Shown: in pieces, positions 18,284 through 27,781 of the stretch
Numbering within the stretch: position 1 is the first letter of the stretch
How the letters are laid out: each line of letters opens with the position of its first letter
Assembly (NCBI GenBank): GCA_016191875.1
Contig: JACPVG010000003.1
Coordinates: forward strand, 36,683 to 100,682
Direction of reading: 5' to 3'
DNA: 64,000 nt
Source: Chloroflexota bacterium
Lineage (GTDB): Bacteria > Chloroflexota > Anaerolineae > Anaerolineales > UBA11579
Made by a program: the position numbers and the translations under genes
The notes under the pieces: model-generated
Database searches by the model: none
Told to the model about the DNA's origin: nothing
Seen by the model: only the letters and a program-made list of their open reading frames with translations

Positions 18284-20215
18284 CTACAACTCCAACTGGT
18301 CGGCTACCCAATCCAGGCCCAGGCGCTCGAGGGTGGGGCGGGTGGGGTTGCCGGTTTCGGCATCCCAGCCGGATTGTTCGTAGTAGGAGTCGAGCGCGGC
18401 CTCGAATTCGTCCTCGTCCAGTTTGAAGCCGTCGCTGGCGCCGCCCTTGAGGGCTTTCTTGAACAACTTGGCGGGCAGTTTGTCCGCTTTGCGGTCCAGC
18501 CCTTCGCGGGCGTTGAAGGCGCGCAGCATATTCAGACGGCGCTCACCGACTTCCTGGATTTCCTCGATGGTCACGTCCCAGCCGGTGATGGCGCGCACGG
18601 TCTCGACGGTCTGGTCGGGGCCGTAGAGTTGCCAGGCCGGGCCGAACACGAACTGGCACAGGTTCAGGCTGTCGAGCGCGCTGTACAGGCGCTGGGTGCG
18701 CACGGCAAAGTCGATCTTCTCGGCGTCCAGCGAGCGCCGGGGCAGTTCCTTGTTCACGCCGATCATGGCGAGGCGCTCCTTGTTGGCTTCAAAGTCGCCT
18801 TCCACAGCCGGGTCGTGCTCGCTGGACTGGTGGTCGGCCCCGAAGGGGTTGACGGCGTAGATGACTGCCAGCGATTTCTTGACCTGCGGCATGTGGGCGG
18901 GCAGTTCCTGGCCCTTGACGGTGATGAGGTAATCCGCCAGGCCGCGCCCCATCTCTTCCGCGGCGCGCTGGCTGCCCTCGGCGAGAATATCGCCAAACCC
19001 CGTGCGGGTGGCGATCATCTCGGTGAGTTTCACCATGCTCTCAGCGTTGCCCCAGGTGAGGTCGAGGCCGGTATCTTCCTGCGTCAGTTTGCCTTCGTTG
19101 TAGGCTTCGTAGGCCCACGAGATGGTCGCGCCGCACGAGATGGTGTCCATGCCGTACTGGTTGCAGAGTTCGTTGGCTTTGGCGATGGCGGCCAGGTCGT
19201 TGATGCCGGCGTAGTTGCCGAAGGTGCTGGTGGTTTCGTATTCCGGGCCGCCGTAGCGCGGGTCAACCTTATAGGGGCCTTCCTGGATCTCGACCACGCG
19301 CTTGCAGCGCACGGTGCAGGCGTAGCAGGTGTCGCGGCCGAGGCGGTCCTGTTTGCCTTCTTCGGCGCCCTTCAGGATTGTGTCGTACATCGTGGTGCCG
19401 TCGATGGCTTCCCAGTCGGCGAACACGCCGCTGTTGTAGTTGTAGGCCGGCAGCGAGCCGATGGTCTGGTTGGCGCCGGTGGTCTCGGCGGTGCCATATT
19501 TGCCGAGGCCGGCGATGCCGCTGGACGGCAGTTTAGCCACCCCCCAGCGCGCCAGGTCGGAGACGGCCTTTTTGTCGGCCACTTCCAGTTTGCTCGTGCC
19601 GCGCACGGCGATGGCTTTGAGGTTTTTGCTGCCCATCACCGCGCCCAGGCCGGTGCGGCCGTTGGCGCGGTTGGACATGTTCATGACCGCGGCGAAGCGC
19701 ACCTGGTTTTCGCCCGCCGGGCCGACCTGCAGGACTTCGATCTTGTCGTCGCCCAATTCGGCCTTGATGGCGTCTTCGGCGTCGGCGGTGATGCGCCCCC
19801 ACAGGTGCACCGCGGGGCGGAATTCGACCGCGCCATCCTTAATCCACAGGTAGACCGGTTCTCTGGCCGCGCCCTTGATGACAATGGCGTCAAACCCGGC
19901 GAATTTGAGTTCGGCAGGCCAGAAGCCGCCGGTCTGGCTGTCGCCGATGGCGCCGGTGAGCGGGGATTTGGCGGCGGCGGTCATGCGGCTCTGGCCGGAG
20001 AGCGGCGCGCCGGTGAGCACGCTGAGGGCGAACACCAGCACATTGTCCGGGCCGAGCGGTTCGGCCCCGGCGGGCATGTCGCGCAGCAGGTAGAACATGG
20101 CGAGGGCGCTGCCGCCCATGTATTTGCGATAGAAGGCTTCGTCAGGGGTTTCGACGGAGTGGGTGAGGTCGGTGAGGTTGATGTGCAGGATCTTGCCGGT
20201 GTAGCCGTAGGGCAT
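18284..20215 (-). CDS. Aldehyde:ferredoxin oxidoreductase family, tungsten/molybdopterin enzyme
   Basis: The 643-aa protein begins YGYTGKILHINLT, as AOR-family enzymes do, and carries the domain-1 pterin region (SGQSRMTAAAKSPLTGAIGD, TGLGAVMGSKNLKAIAVRG). The 4Fe-4S ligands start in CYACTVRC near residue 300; the fourth cysteine is probably in the SLNLCQF stretch. The family oxidises aldehydes to acids with ferredoxin, using a tungsten bis-pterin. The start ATG 20215 has AAGGAG 6-7 nt upstream. The MoaD-like gene lies 59 bp upstream on the same strand, so the two are probably co-transcribed. Confidence 0.92.
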   Translation of the reverse strand: MPYGYTGKILHINLTDLTHSVETPDEAFYRKYMGGSALAMFYLLRDMPAGAEPLGPDNVLVFALSVLTGAPLSGQSRMTAAAKSPLTGAIGDSQTGGFWPAELKFAGFDAIVIKGAAREPVYLWIKDGAVEFRPAVHLWGRITADAEDAIKAELGDDKIEVLQVGPAGENQVRFAAVMNMSNRANGRTGLGAVMGSKNLKAIAVRGTSKLEVADKKAVSDLARWGVAKLPSSGIAGLGKYGTAETTGANQTIGSLPAYNYNSGVFADWEAIDGTTMYDTILKGAEEGKQDRLGRDTCYACTVRCKRVVEIQEGPYKVDPRYGGPEYETTSTFGNYAGINDLAAIAKANELCNQYGMDTISCGATISWAYEAYNEGKLTQEDTGLDLTWGNAESMVKLTEMIATRTGFGDILAEGSQRAAEEMGRGLADYLITVKGQELPAHMPQVKKSLAVIYAVNPFGADHQSSEHDPAVEGDFEANKERLAMIGVNKELPRRSLDAEKIDFAVRTQRLYSALDSLNLCQFVFGPAWQLYGPDQTVETVRAITGWDVTIEEIQEVGERRLNMLRAFNAREGLDRKADKLPAKLFKKALKGGASDGFKLDEDEFEAALDSYYEQSGWDAETGNPTRPTLERLGLDWVADQLEL

Positions 20216-20274
20216 GGGGTACTCCTTTTCCAGCAGGCGACCAGGTTGCGTCTGGTTTAAGCCCGCGGTCTGAT

Positions 20275-20508
20275 TCAGCCGCCGCCGACGGCAGAGAAGA
20301 CGCGCACCCGGTCGCCGGGGCTGAGGCGGCGCGCAAGGTCGGGTTCGTGTTCGTCGTTGACGCTGATGACCACGCGCTTCGGCAGGCCGAGTTGAGCCAG
20401 CAGGTCGTCGAGGGTCGCGCCGTCGTGCAGGTCGAGCGTGGCCTGGCCTTTGGCCTCCGGCGGCAGTACCTCGCGCAGGGTGGAATACAACTTCAGGTGA
20501 ATCTGCAT
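20275..20508 (-). CDS. MoaD/ThiS-family sulfur-carrier protein
   Basis: The 77-aa ubiquitin-fold protein has the pattern KLYSTLREVLPPEA, TLDDLLAQLGLP, and ends DRVRVFSAVGGG. The C-terminal Gly-Gly is adenylated and thiocarboxylated to donate sulfur to molybdopterin; here an extra Gly follows, so processing or use of the last pair would matter. The location just upstream of the AOR gene suggests a role in its tungstopterin. A minus-strand TATAAT at 20540-20545 lies about 31 nt before the ATG. Confidence 0.85.
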   Translation of the reverse strand: MQIHLKLYSTLREVLPPEAKGQATLDLHDGATLDDLLAQLGLPKRVVISVNDEHEPDLARRLSPGDRVRVFSAVGGG

Positions 20509-20567
20509 GGCTTGCGGTGGGCGGGCAGCCCGCCCGATTTCATTATAAGGGAAAGGGGAATGCCGGT

Positions 20568-22898
20568 CTATTCTTCTTCAGGAGCCGCCTGCGGCAGCCA
20601 GACGTAGAAGGCGCTGCCGCGGCCCACCTTGCTTTCCACCCAGATGCGCCCGCCGTGGGCCCCCACGGCCAGTTTGCAGAACGCCAGGCCCAGCCCGTTG
20701 CCGCCGCGCCGCCCGACGATGCCCTCCACCCGGCGGTATTTCTCGAAGAGGGCCGCCTGGGCTTCCTCCGGGATGCCGGGGCCGTTGTCTTCCACCGCGA
20801 ACTGCACGTGGTTCTCGCCGCGCTGGGCGCTGAGGGTCACCCGCCCGCCGTCGGGCGTGAACTTGATGGCGTTGTCCACCAAGTTGGCCAGGACGCGGTC
20901 CATCAGGCCCATATCCAGGGTCGCCGGGCGGATGGCGGCGTCCAGTTCCAGCGTAAGGGCGATGTGGGCTTCGAGCGCGGCGGGCATGAAGCGCTGGCGC
21001 AGTCCTTCCAGCCATTCCGGCAGTTCAGCATCTTCCAGCCGGAGGGTGAGCTCGCCGTTCTCCAGTTTGGAGATGTCCAGCAGGTTGCCGATCATATCCA
21101 GCATGCGCTGGCTGCCGCGCAAGGCCAGGTTGACATGCTCGGGGATGCGCTGCGGGTCGCCCTGTTCGAGTTCGAATTCGATCAGGTTCAGGCCGCCCTC
21201 GACCACCATCAGCGGGGCGCGCAGGTCGTGCACCAGCATGTGGGTCAGTTCGTTGCGCATGCGCGCCATGCGCCGCTCTTCGCCGAGGTCGCGGAAGACG
21301 AACAGCCAGCCCGTGATGTTTTCCTGCGCGCCCAATACCGGGCTGACCACGCGTTCCAACGGAATCGCTGCCGGGCCGGGGGCTTCAATGGCTCTGCGGG
21401 TGAAGGCGCCGCGGCTCTGCCCCAGCAGAGCCAGTTCCTGCTGGAGTTCGTCATTCCTGTAGCCGATGCGTTCGGCGATGCAGGCGCCCTCCGAATCGGC
21501 GGGGGCGGCCAGCAGGCTGCGGTGGAGCAGGGCGGTGAGCGGCAGGCCGAGGAAATCGGCCAGGGCGCGGTTGGCGGCCACCACCGTCAGGTCGGGGTTG
21601 GCCAGCAGCAGGCCCTCGCGGGTGGTGCGCAGGATGGAGTTGAGTTCCTGGACGCGGCGCGTCAGGTCTTCGTCGGTGCGGGCATACAGGCGGGCGTTCT
21701 GGATGGCCGTGGCCGCCTGGGCGGCGATGGTTTCCAGGATGCCCTTGTGTCCCTCGTCGAACTGCTGGGGCGGCTGGCCGGAGCGGGGATAGGACTGCAC
21801 GGCCAGCATTCCCAATACTTCATCGCCGGCCAGCAGGGGCACGCCCAACCAGGAGACGGGCATCGCCCCGTAGACTTCCATGCCTTGCGCCCGGAGGGCT
21901 TCGATGCCCTGCGGGTCGGTGAGCAGCGACTGCCGCCGCCGGATGATGGTTTCGGTGAGGCCGTTGGCCGCCCGGCGGGATTTGCCCGTCCGGCGCCGGT
22001 CTTCCTCCACAACGAGTGGGAAGGAGACCTCATCGGCATCGGCGTTGTAGAGCGCCACGTAGAAATTCTCGGCGGGCATCAATTCGGCCACCTGGGCGTA
22101 GACGGCGTTGAGCGTCTCATCCAGGTCCAGGCTGGCGGCCAGAGCGCGCCCGACGTTCTGCAGGCCGCCCAGTTCGCGCACCTGGCGGCCGAGGCGTTCG
22201 CGCGCCCTGGCCTGGTCGCGCAGCACCGCGGCGATGACGCCCAGCCCGGCGCAGGCCAGCAGGAACCAGCCCAGGCCGAGGCCCTCGAATATCAGCGCCA
22301 GCAGCGGCGCGAAGATGAGCGTGGGGGCTTCATACAACACCACTATTGGCAATTCGCGCAGGTAGCGGCGGAAGTTCCGGGGTCCTTCGGTTCGGAAATA
22401 CACCCCGGCCAGGATGTAATTGACCAGCAGATAGACCAGGCTGGCGACCGCCACAGGCTTGAGGTAATTCCCCGGCAGAATAGGTACGGAACCGCCCAGG
22501 GCGGCGTAGACCCACCCGGCGGCCAGGACGCTGCCGGAAAGCATGATGGTGTTGGCGGCGGTGGTGCCGGCCAGCGCCAGCCCGCCGGAGGCGCGCGGCC
22601 AGCCGGTGAGGTCGGGCCACAGGCGGCGGGCGACACCGTGCCCCATTGCGCCCAACGTCACCGCCACGGCGGCGGCCGGGCCGCCGAGCAGGAACAGGGC
22701 GCCGGCCGAAACCAATGGGAGCAGCGAGATCTCGCCGCCGCCGGCCGGGATGCCGAAGACCAGCGCGCCGGTCACCAGGAGGGCGAACAGCCCGGCCATG
22801 GGCAGGCTGCGGGCATCCGGGGCGGCCAACGCCAGCAACGCCCCGAACAACAGGATGGCCGTGAGGATGGAGAGGATGTGCCGGGTGTGGTCGTTCAT
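20568..22898 (-). CDS. Membrane sensor histidine kinase (TM-GAF-PAS-HisKA-HATPase)
   Basis: The 776-aa protein has an N-terminal membrane region of about 8-10 helices (1-225), a GAF domain (about 240-400, ending AAQAATAIQNARLY), a PAS domain (about 405-530), then HisKA with H-box LVHDLRAPLM and HATPase with N-box NLVDNAIKF, DNGPGIP and GNGLGLAF. It should autophosphorylate on the H-box His. No response regulator is adjacent, so its partner is elsewhere. ATG 22898 is chosen because the upstream in-frame stretch is intergenic-like. Confidence 0.88.
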   Translation of the reverse strand: MNDHTRHILSILTAILLFGALLALAAPDARSLPMAGLFALLVTGALVFGIPAGGGEISLLPLVSAGALFLLGGPAAAVAVTLGAMGHGVARRLWPDLTGWPRASGGLALAGTTAANTIMLSGSVLAAGWVYAALGGSVPILPGNYLKPVAVASLVYLLVNYILAGVYFRTEGPRNFRRYLRELPIVVLYEAPTLIFAPLLALIFEGLGLGWFLLACAGLGVIAAVLRDQARARERLGRQVRELGGLQNVGRALAASLDLDETLNAVYAQVAELMPAENFYVALYNADADEVSFPLVVEEDRRRTGKSRRAANGLTETIIRRRQSLLTDPQGIEALRAQGMEVYGAMPVSWLGVPLLAGDEVLGMLAVQSYPRSGQPPQQFDEGHKGILETIAAQAATAIQNARLYARTDEDLTRRVQELNSILRTTREGLLLANPDLTVVAANRALADFLGLPLTALLHRSLLAAPADSEGACIAERIGYRNDELQQELALLGQSRGAFTRRAIEAPGPAAIPLERVVSPVLGAQENITGWLFVFRDLGEERRMARMRNELTHMLVHDLRAPLMVVEGGLNLIEFELEQGDPQRIPEHVNLALRGSQRMLDMIGNLLDISKLENGELTLRLEDAELPEWLEGLRQRFMPAALEAHIALTLELDAAIRPATLDMGLMDRVLANLVDNAIKFTPDGGRVTLSAQRGENHVQFAVEDNGPGIPEEAQAALFEKYRRVEGIVGRRGGNGLGLAFCKLAVGAHGGRIWVESKVGRGSAFYVWLPQAAPEEE

Positions 22899-22994
22899 GG
22901 GCTGGCGCGGCTCCGATGGAGCAGTCAATTGCTGTGTTCTGCCACTATCATACAATCGAATCGCCAACCTGGGAGACCAGGTTGTGTTGATATT

Positions 22995-23215
22995 TCAACG
23001 CACATACCGAACACGTTGCCATTCCGAGCGAAGCGAGAACCTGTCCTGCCTGCCCTGAACGGAGTGAAAGGAACGAAGTGAAGGTATCTCGGGAAGAAAC
23101 TCGCTGATTCGGCGTAAAACGCGCCTGAAATTACCACCCTTTTCGAGATTCCTCAGTCGGGCGCGCGGTTGAATGTAAGCCATTGCTCTTTATGCCCTCC
23201 TTCGGAATGACAATT
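22995..23215. repeat. CATTCCGA...TCGGAATG hairpin repeat
   Basis: Outer arms CATTCCGAGCGAAG (about 23019) and CCTTCGGAATG (about 23202) enclose CCTGTCCTGCC, AACGGAGTGAAAGGAACGAAG and GAGATTCC words. It is the same general kind of element as those at 18069, 13545 and 28190. The 420-bp spacer holds no gene. Confidence 0.6.
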
Positions 23216-23246
23216 CTTGGGGATCTCCTCAAATGTCAACAGAACC

Positions 23247-23279
23247 TAAAAACCGGCCGCCTGAGGGGCAGGCGGCCGG
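23247..23279 (-). terminator. Intrinsic terminator of the lipoprotein hydrolase gene
   Basis: Perfect 11-bp arms CCGGCCGCCTG / CAGGCGGCCGG with a 5-nt loop, followed on the minus strand by TTTTTA. It lies 42 bp after the stop. Confidence 0.85.
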
Positions 23280-23320
23280 CGGGGGGCGGTTGCCAGGCGG
23301 GGCAGGGCGTCGCCGCGCTC

Positions 23321-24340
23321 CTACGGCTGGGTGGGCAGGCCGGTGGCCTGTTCCAGCCATTCCAGAATCAGTTCCAGGGTGGTTGGCGCGCCTTCGGGCT
23401 GGACGGGACGAAACTCCGGCTGGATGAGGAACATGGCGTGGTCGCCGCCGGGGAAGATAAACGCCAGGTGATTGGCGTGCTGCGGAGCGGCACACAGCTT
23501 GGGCGAGTCGAAATCTTCTTCCGCCGCCAGGCAATACACCAGATGCCCGGCCTCCGCCAGTTCACGGGCGCCTTCTTCGTAAGGGAAGGGCGCGCCAAGG
23601 TAGTTGCCGGGCGAGAGCGGCAGCGCGCCGATGCAGGCCGCGCCGTCAATCGGTTCGCGGTTGAACAGCACGCAGCCATCCAGGGCGCCATCGGCGCCGA
23701 TGCTGCCGCCCAGGGCCAGGATGCGGGCCGGGTCGGCGCCTTCCAGCGTGGCGGCGAAGCGCACGGCGGCCAGGGCGTCTTGCAGTTCGCTATCCGGCGT
23801 GTTGCCGCGCGGGCTGCCGCCAAAACCGCCGAAGTCGAACACCAGCACGCCGAAGGAGGCTTCCGGCAAGACCATCGGGAACCAGGAGGGATCGAGCCAG
23901 GGGCCGTTCACGCCGCTGCCGGGCCAGGGGCCGGGGGTGTATTCGTCCGGGCGGTTTTGCAGCCAGGGGGCGATCTGCCACCAGTCGTACTGGTCGCCGC
24001 CGGCCCAGTGCATCATCACCACGATGGGGGCCGGGTTGACCCTGGCGGGGTAGTACCAGCCGTTCAGCGCCCGCCCGTCGGCGGTGGGGATGGTGACGGC
24101 CACCGGCTCGGCGGGGAGCGGCGGGTTCTGGCTCTGCCAGGCGTCGGCCGCGGAGTCGTCGGGCGGGGTTTCGACGGTTGGGGTTTCCGCCGGCGGTTGT
24201 TCGGCCGGCGGGCTGGTCTGGCTGGGGGCGGCCTGGTCTTCGGGCGGCTCGGCCTCCGGGACCCCCGGCGCGCAGGCGGCCAACAACAGGGCGGCGGCCA
24301 ACAGCAGGGCGGCGGCCGGGAACAGTCTGACGCGGTACAT
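23321..24340 (-). CDS. Alpha/beta hydrolase-like lipoprotein
   Basis: The 339-aa protein has a lipoprotein signal (lipobox LLAAC at residues 18-22) and a long Pro/Glu/Thr linker to about residue 75. The hydrolase domain has VVMMHWAGG (oxyanion region), a nucleophile elbow GGSIGADG (Ser near 209), an acid in AAEEDFDSP and a late His in GGDHAMF. This is a complete Ser-Asp-His set. Extracytoplasmic esterase or peptidase-like activity is inferred; no substrate is known. ATG 24340 has GGAGG 9 nt upstream. Confidence 0.8.
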   Translation of the reverse strand: MYRVRLFPAAALLLAAALLLAACAPGVPEAEPPEDQAAPSQTSPPAEQPPAETPTVETPPDDSAADAWQSQNPPLPAEPVAVTIPTADGRALNGWYYPARVNPAPIVVMMHWAGGDQYDWWQIAPWLQNRPDEYTPGPWPGSGVNGPWLDPSWFPMVLPEASFGVLVFDFGGFGGSPRGNTPDSELQDALAAVRFAATLEGADPARILALGGSIGADGALDGCVLFNREPIDGAACIGALPLSPGNYLGAPFPYEEGARELAEAGHLVYCLAAEEDFDSPKLCAAPQHANHLAFIFPGGDHAMFLIQPEFRPVQPEGAPTTLELILEWLEQATGLPTQP

Positions 24341-24496
24341 GGATTCTGACCTCCTATCCTCTGGAGACAGGTTTGGGATGTTTTCATTATATAAGGAAAT
24401 TCGCCTTCGGACGGAAGCGGGGGAGTGGTGGGGATGATGAGTCGCTGAAAGAGACGGCGATATTGGGTAATCCAGTTTCGATTTCCCGCACCACGC

Positions 24497-24524
24497 GCAG
24501 GGGCGACCCGCAGGTCGCCCCTGC
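24497..24524. repeat. GCAGGGGCGACC palindrome
   Basis: Perfect 12-bp arms around CGCA. A similar GGGGCG palindrome is at 59881-59910. It sits in the 361-bp spacer between two divergent genes. Confidence 0.75.
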
Positions 24525-24625
24525 TACATGTTGGGGTCTTGCAGAACTGATTCGAATCGATCAGTCATCGCTCCCTTTTTCGGTTGGGTATGGGGAATTG
24601 GTACTCTTGTCTCAGCGATTGCCTA

Positions 24626-24654
24626 TTGTTTTAGAGCCGTTCAGTCGCTATAAT
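24626..24654 (+). promoter_or_regulatory. Promoter of the Cys-rich FGE-like lipoprotein
   Basis: -35 TTGTTT (24626-24631), 17-nt spacer, consensus -10 TATAAT (24649-24654) in an AT-rich stretch. The leader is about 41 nt and contains GAGGAG 6 nt before the ATG. Confidence 0.75.
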
Positions 24655-24701
24655 AAAAATTGGATTCCTCTCAAAATTGATAGGTTTCACGAGGAGTAGA
24701 G

Positions 24702-27683
24702 ATGGGCACTTTTACACTTTCGTTTTCGAGGGGGCAGTTGCGCAGCATTTTGCTGCTGCTGGTGCTGGTCTTGGCCGCCTGCGCCGGCGCTACCGGTGAT
24801 GATGACGCCGATTCGGGGGGCGAAGGCGGCGAGACCGCCACGGCCACCCCGGCGCCGACCATCCTGGAAGGGGCGGGCGGCGGCTCGATCGTCTTCGTCG
24901 AGGGCGGCCCGTTCGTGATGGGCAGCGATGAGGGCGAACCCGGCGCCGAGCCGGACGAGATGCCCAAGCACCGCGTCAACGTCCCCGGCTTCTGGATCCA
25001 GCAGACCGAGGTCACCAACGAGCAGTACGCCCAATGCGTGGAAGCGGGCGAGTGTGCGCCGCCGGCCATCGGCGGCGACCCCGACTTCGACATCGACTAC
25101 CTCGACCCGGCCATGGGCGACCACCCGGTGGTGGGCGTCTCCTGGTTCCAGGCCAACGGCTACTGCGACTGGCTGGGCGGCCGCCTGCCGACCGAGGCCG
25201 AATGGGAGAAGACCGCCCGCGGCCTGCTGGCCTTCACCTACCCGTGGGGCGCGGACGACCCCGATTGCGCCTTTTCCAACAAGGAAGGCTGCAACCCGGA
25301 TGGCGGCACCGACCCGATCGGCACCCGCCCGCAGGGCCTGAGCCCGTTCGAGGCCTTCGATATGGCCGGCAACGTGGGCGAGTGGACGTTCGACTGGTAC
25401 ACCCCCGACTATGCCAATGCGGGCTTCGCCAACCCGCAGGGGGCGCAACAGGGCGAACTAAAGGTGTGGCGCGGCGGCGGCTTCAGCGAGAGCAACCCCA
25501 ATATCCGCACCGCCGACCGCAACGCGCTTAACCCCGAAGACTACCTGCCCAACCTGGGCTTCCGCTGCGTGCTTTCCGACCTGGGCGAGGAACACTTCGC
25601 GCCCTTCTGCCAGGACACTTACGTGGGCTTCTGCAACCCCGGCGGCAGCACGGATGGCGGGCTGGAGCACCCCGACCGCCCGGACGGCGGCCAGCAGGGC
25701 GACAACCCCAACCTGGTGGTGACGGGCTTCGGCTGCCCGGAGGGCGGCCTGGTGAATATCAGCGTGGACCTCGGCCTGCCCTCCGGCGAGGGCTACGAGG
25801 TCAGCGTCAACGGCCTGCCGTTCGAGGACTGCTTCGAACTGCCCGAATACCCCGGCCGCCTGTACTGCAAAGGCCCGGCCGCCCCGATGGGCAGCACCGT
25901 GGAAGTGACGGTGTGCGCGGGCCAGGGGAATGGGGAAGTGGGCGCGGCCCCCGGCGGGCCAACGTTGGTCACCTACCAGCCGCAGACCAACTCGCTGGTG
26001 GCCTTCACCCCCTACCAGCAGACCGCCCCAACCGACCTGGACCAGTACTGCCCGGAGGGCTACAAGTACAACCCGCTCACCGGCCAGTGCGACTATGACG
26101 GCCAGGACACCGGCTGCCCGGAGGGCTGGAGCTACAACCAGCAACTCTACCGCTGCGAGCCGGACGACGGCTCCGGCTGCCCGGAGGGCAGCGTCTACGA
26201 CCCGCAGTATGAACGCTGCGTGACCGACGACGGCGGCTGCCCGGAGGGCTTCTACTTTGCCGCCCTGCCCGGCGCGAATATGGGCGCCTGCGAGCCGGAG
26301 GAGAACGACGACGGCGGCGGCCTGTGCCCGCTGGGCTACTACTACAACCGCGACATCAACTGCTGCTCGCCGCTGCCGGAGGAACAGACCGGCTTTGAGT
26401 GCGACGAGGGCACTTATTACGACACGCTGCGCAACGTGTGCGTGCCGCTGGACGGCAACGGCTGCCCGGCCGGGACGACCTACGACCCGTACAAGGGCTG
26501 CGTGGAGGGCGACGGCCCGAACGACGAGAACCCGCCCTACGGCCAGTGCCCGGAAGGCACGCACCTCGCCACGGATGGCAGCAACACCTGCCTGCCGGAC
26601 AACCCGAACACCAACGGAGCGACCTACTACCCCGGCGCGACCTGCCCGGAGGGCTACAGCGTGAACGACGCCGGCCAGTGCGTGCCGAGCGACGGCGGCC
26701 CGCCGCCGGTGGACTGCGGCGACACCCCGCTGACCTACTACGACCCGAACATCGAGCAGTGCATCGAGACCAGCGACGGCTGCGGCCTGGGCTACTACTA
26801 TGATGAACGTACCCAGTCCTGCCTGCCGGAGACCGGCCCCGGCAGCATGTGCGGCTTCGGCTACATGTTCAGCGCGGCGCTCAACTGCTGCGTACCGATC
26901 CCCGGCGGAGATGGGACGGAGTGCCCCGGCGACGGCGAGCCCAACGCCAGCACTGCGCCGCCGACTTACTTCGCGGCGGCGCCGACGAACTTCGACTACG
27001 GCAACGGCTACTGCGACCCCGGCGACAACCCCTGCCCGCCCGGCTATGCGTTCAACGAGAACCGCAACGCCTGCGTGCCGGACATCACCGAGGACGACTG
27101 CCCGGAGGGCACCACCTACGACGAGAAGCGCCAGACCTGCACGCCGGACGAAGCCGGCGACTGCCCGGAGGGCTACGGCTACCTGGCGGCGGTGAATACC
27201 TGCCAGCCGGACGACACCCCGCCGCCCACCTGCGACGAGGGCTACTACTTCGACACCGGGCTGGGCTACTGTGTGCCGACCGACGACGACGGCTGCGGCC
27301 TGGGCTACCTGACGGCGGCCGCCCCCAACACCTGCACGCCGCAGGGCGATGACCCGAACGGCCAGTGCCCGACCGGCTACTACTACGATACGCTGCAACA
27401 GACATGCGTGCCGGTGGACCAGGGCGGCTGCTGGACGGTGCTGGTGGATGTGCCGGTGTGCACGGCGGCGACAGTGACGCCCGACCTGCGCTGCCCGATC
27501 GGGAAGCGCTGGAACGAGCAGACCCAATCCTGCGAGGATACCAGCGAGGATCCCACCGAGACTCCGATTGATTGCTCTGACTATGGGACAGAGGCTTCCT
27601 GCGAAAAACGCGATGAGTGCAACTGGGAGTATACGGGTTTCGGCCAGTATGGTGGTTACGAGTGTACGGAGGACGTACCGTAG
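24702..27683 (+). CDS. FGE-sulfatase-domain lipoprotein with about 19 Cys-rich C-terminal repeats
   Basis: The 993-aa protein has a lipoprotein signal (lipobox LAAC at 24-27). An SUMF1/EgtB/PvdO-type domain at about 60-295 shows FVEGGPFVMGSD, PVVGVSWFQANGYCDWLGGR, LPTEAEWEK, FDMAGNVGEW and the late NLGFRC. A short domain follows, then, from about 445 to the end, about 19 units of the form C-P-E-G-x-x-Y-(D/N)-x(5-8)-C, for example CPEGWSYN...RC. The repeats are acidic and two-cysteine, and probably form small disulfide modules on the cell surface. A catalytic role is uncertain; many bacterial members are structural or ligand-binding. It is monocistronic with its own promoter and terminator. 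Confidence 0.85.
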   Translation: MGTFTLSFSRGQLRSILLLLVLVLAACAGATGDDDADSGGEGGETATATPAPTILEGAGGGSIVFVEGGPFVMGSDEGEPGAEPDEMPKHRVNVPGFWIQQTEVTNEQYAQCVEAGECAPPAIGGDPDFDIDYLDPAMGDHPVVGVSWFQANGYCDWLGGRLPTEAEWEKTARGLLAFTYPWGADDPDCAFSNKEGCNPDGGTDPIGTRPQGLSPFEAFDMAGNVGEWTFDWYTPDYANAGFANPQGAQQGELKVWRGGGFSESNPNIRTADRNALNPEDYLPNLGFRCVLSDLGEEHFAPFCQDTYVGFCNPGGSTDGGLEHPDRPDGGQQGDNPNLVVTGFGCPEGGLVNISVDLGLPSGEGYEVSVNGLPFEDCFELPEYPGRLYCKGPAAPMGSTVEVTVCAGQGNGEVGAAPGGPTLVTYQPQTNSLVAFTPYQQTAPTDLDQYCPEGYKYNPLTGQCDYDGQDTGCPEGWSYNQQLYRCEPDDGSGCPEGSVYDPQYERCVTDDGGCPEGFYFAALPGANMGACEPEENDDGGGLCPLGYYYNRDINCCSPLPEEQTGFECDEGTYYDTLRNVCVPLDGNGCPAGTTYDPYKGCVEGDGPNDENPPYGQCPEGTHLATDGSNTCLPDNPNTNGATYYPGATCPEGYSVNDAGQCVPSDGGPPPVDCGDTPLTYYDPNIEQCIETSDGCGLGYYYDERTQSCLPETGPGSMCGFGYMFSAALNCCVPIPGGDGTECPGDGEPNASTAPPTYFAAAPTNFDYGNGYCDPGDNPCPPGYAFNENRNACVPDITEDDCPEGTTYDEKRQTCTPDEAGDCPEGYGYLAAVNTCQPDDTPPPTCDEGYYFDTGLGYCVPTDDDGCGLGYLTAAAPNTCTPQGDDPNGQCPTGYYYDTLQQTCVPVDQGGCWTVLVDVPVCTAATVTPDLRCPIGKRWNEQTQSCEDTSEDPTETPIDCSDYGTEASCEKRDECNWEYTGFGQYGGYECTEDVP

Positions 27684-27704
27684 CCTGCTTGTGATTTCGT
27701 GATG

Positions 27705-27743
27705 AACCCACCCCGGACGCGATTCGTCCGGGGTGGGTTTTTT
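27705..27743 (+). terminator. Intrinsic terminator after the FGE-like gene
   Basis: Fifteen-bp arms AACCCACCCCGGACG / CGTCCGGGGTGGGTT with a 5-nt loop and a T-tract. Confidence 0.9.
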
Positions 27744-27781
27744 CGGAGCGAGTTGGTCGGATATCTGCGCGCCTTTGCCGA

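Noticed and set aside
18284..20215. Selenocysteine use in the AOR-like enzyme, given selA nearby
   Set aside because: The frame has no internal TGA; tungsten AORs do not need selenocysteine.
20517..23081. 854-aa plus-strand ORF opposite the histidine kinase, and a 628-aa ORF opposite the AOR gene
   Set aside because: Antisense shadows with repetitive Gly/Gln/His/Arg composition; the sense genes have all expected motifs.
24619..24654. TTGCCT as the -35 of the FGE-like gene
   Set aside because: Spacer to TATAAT would be 24 nt; TTGTTT at 17 nt is the better choice.
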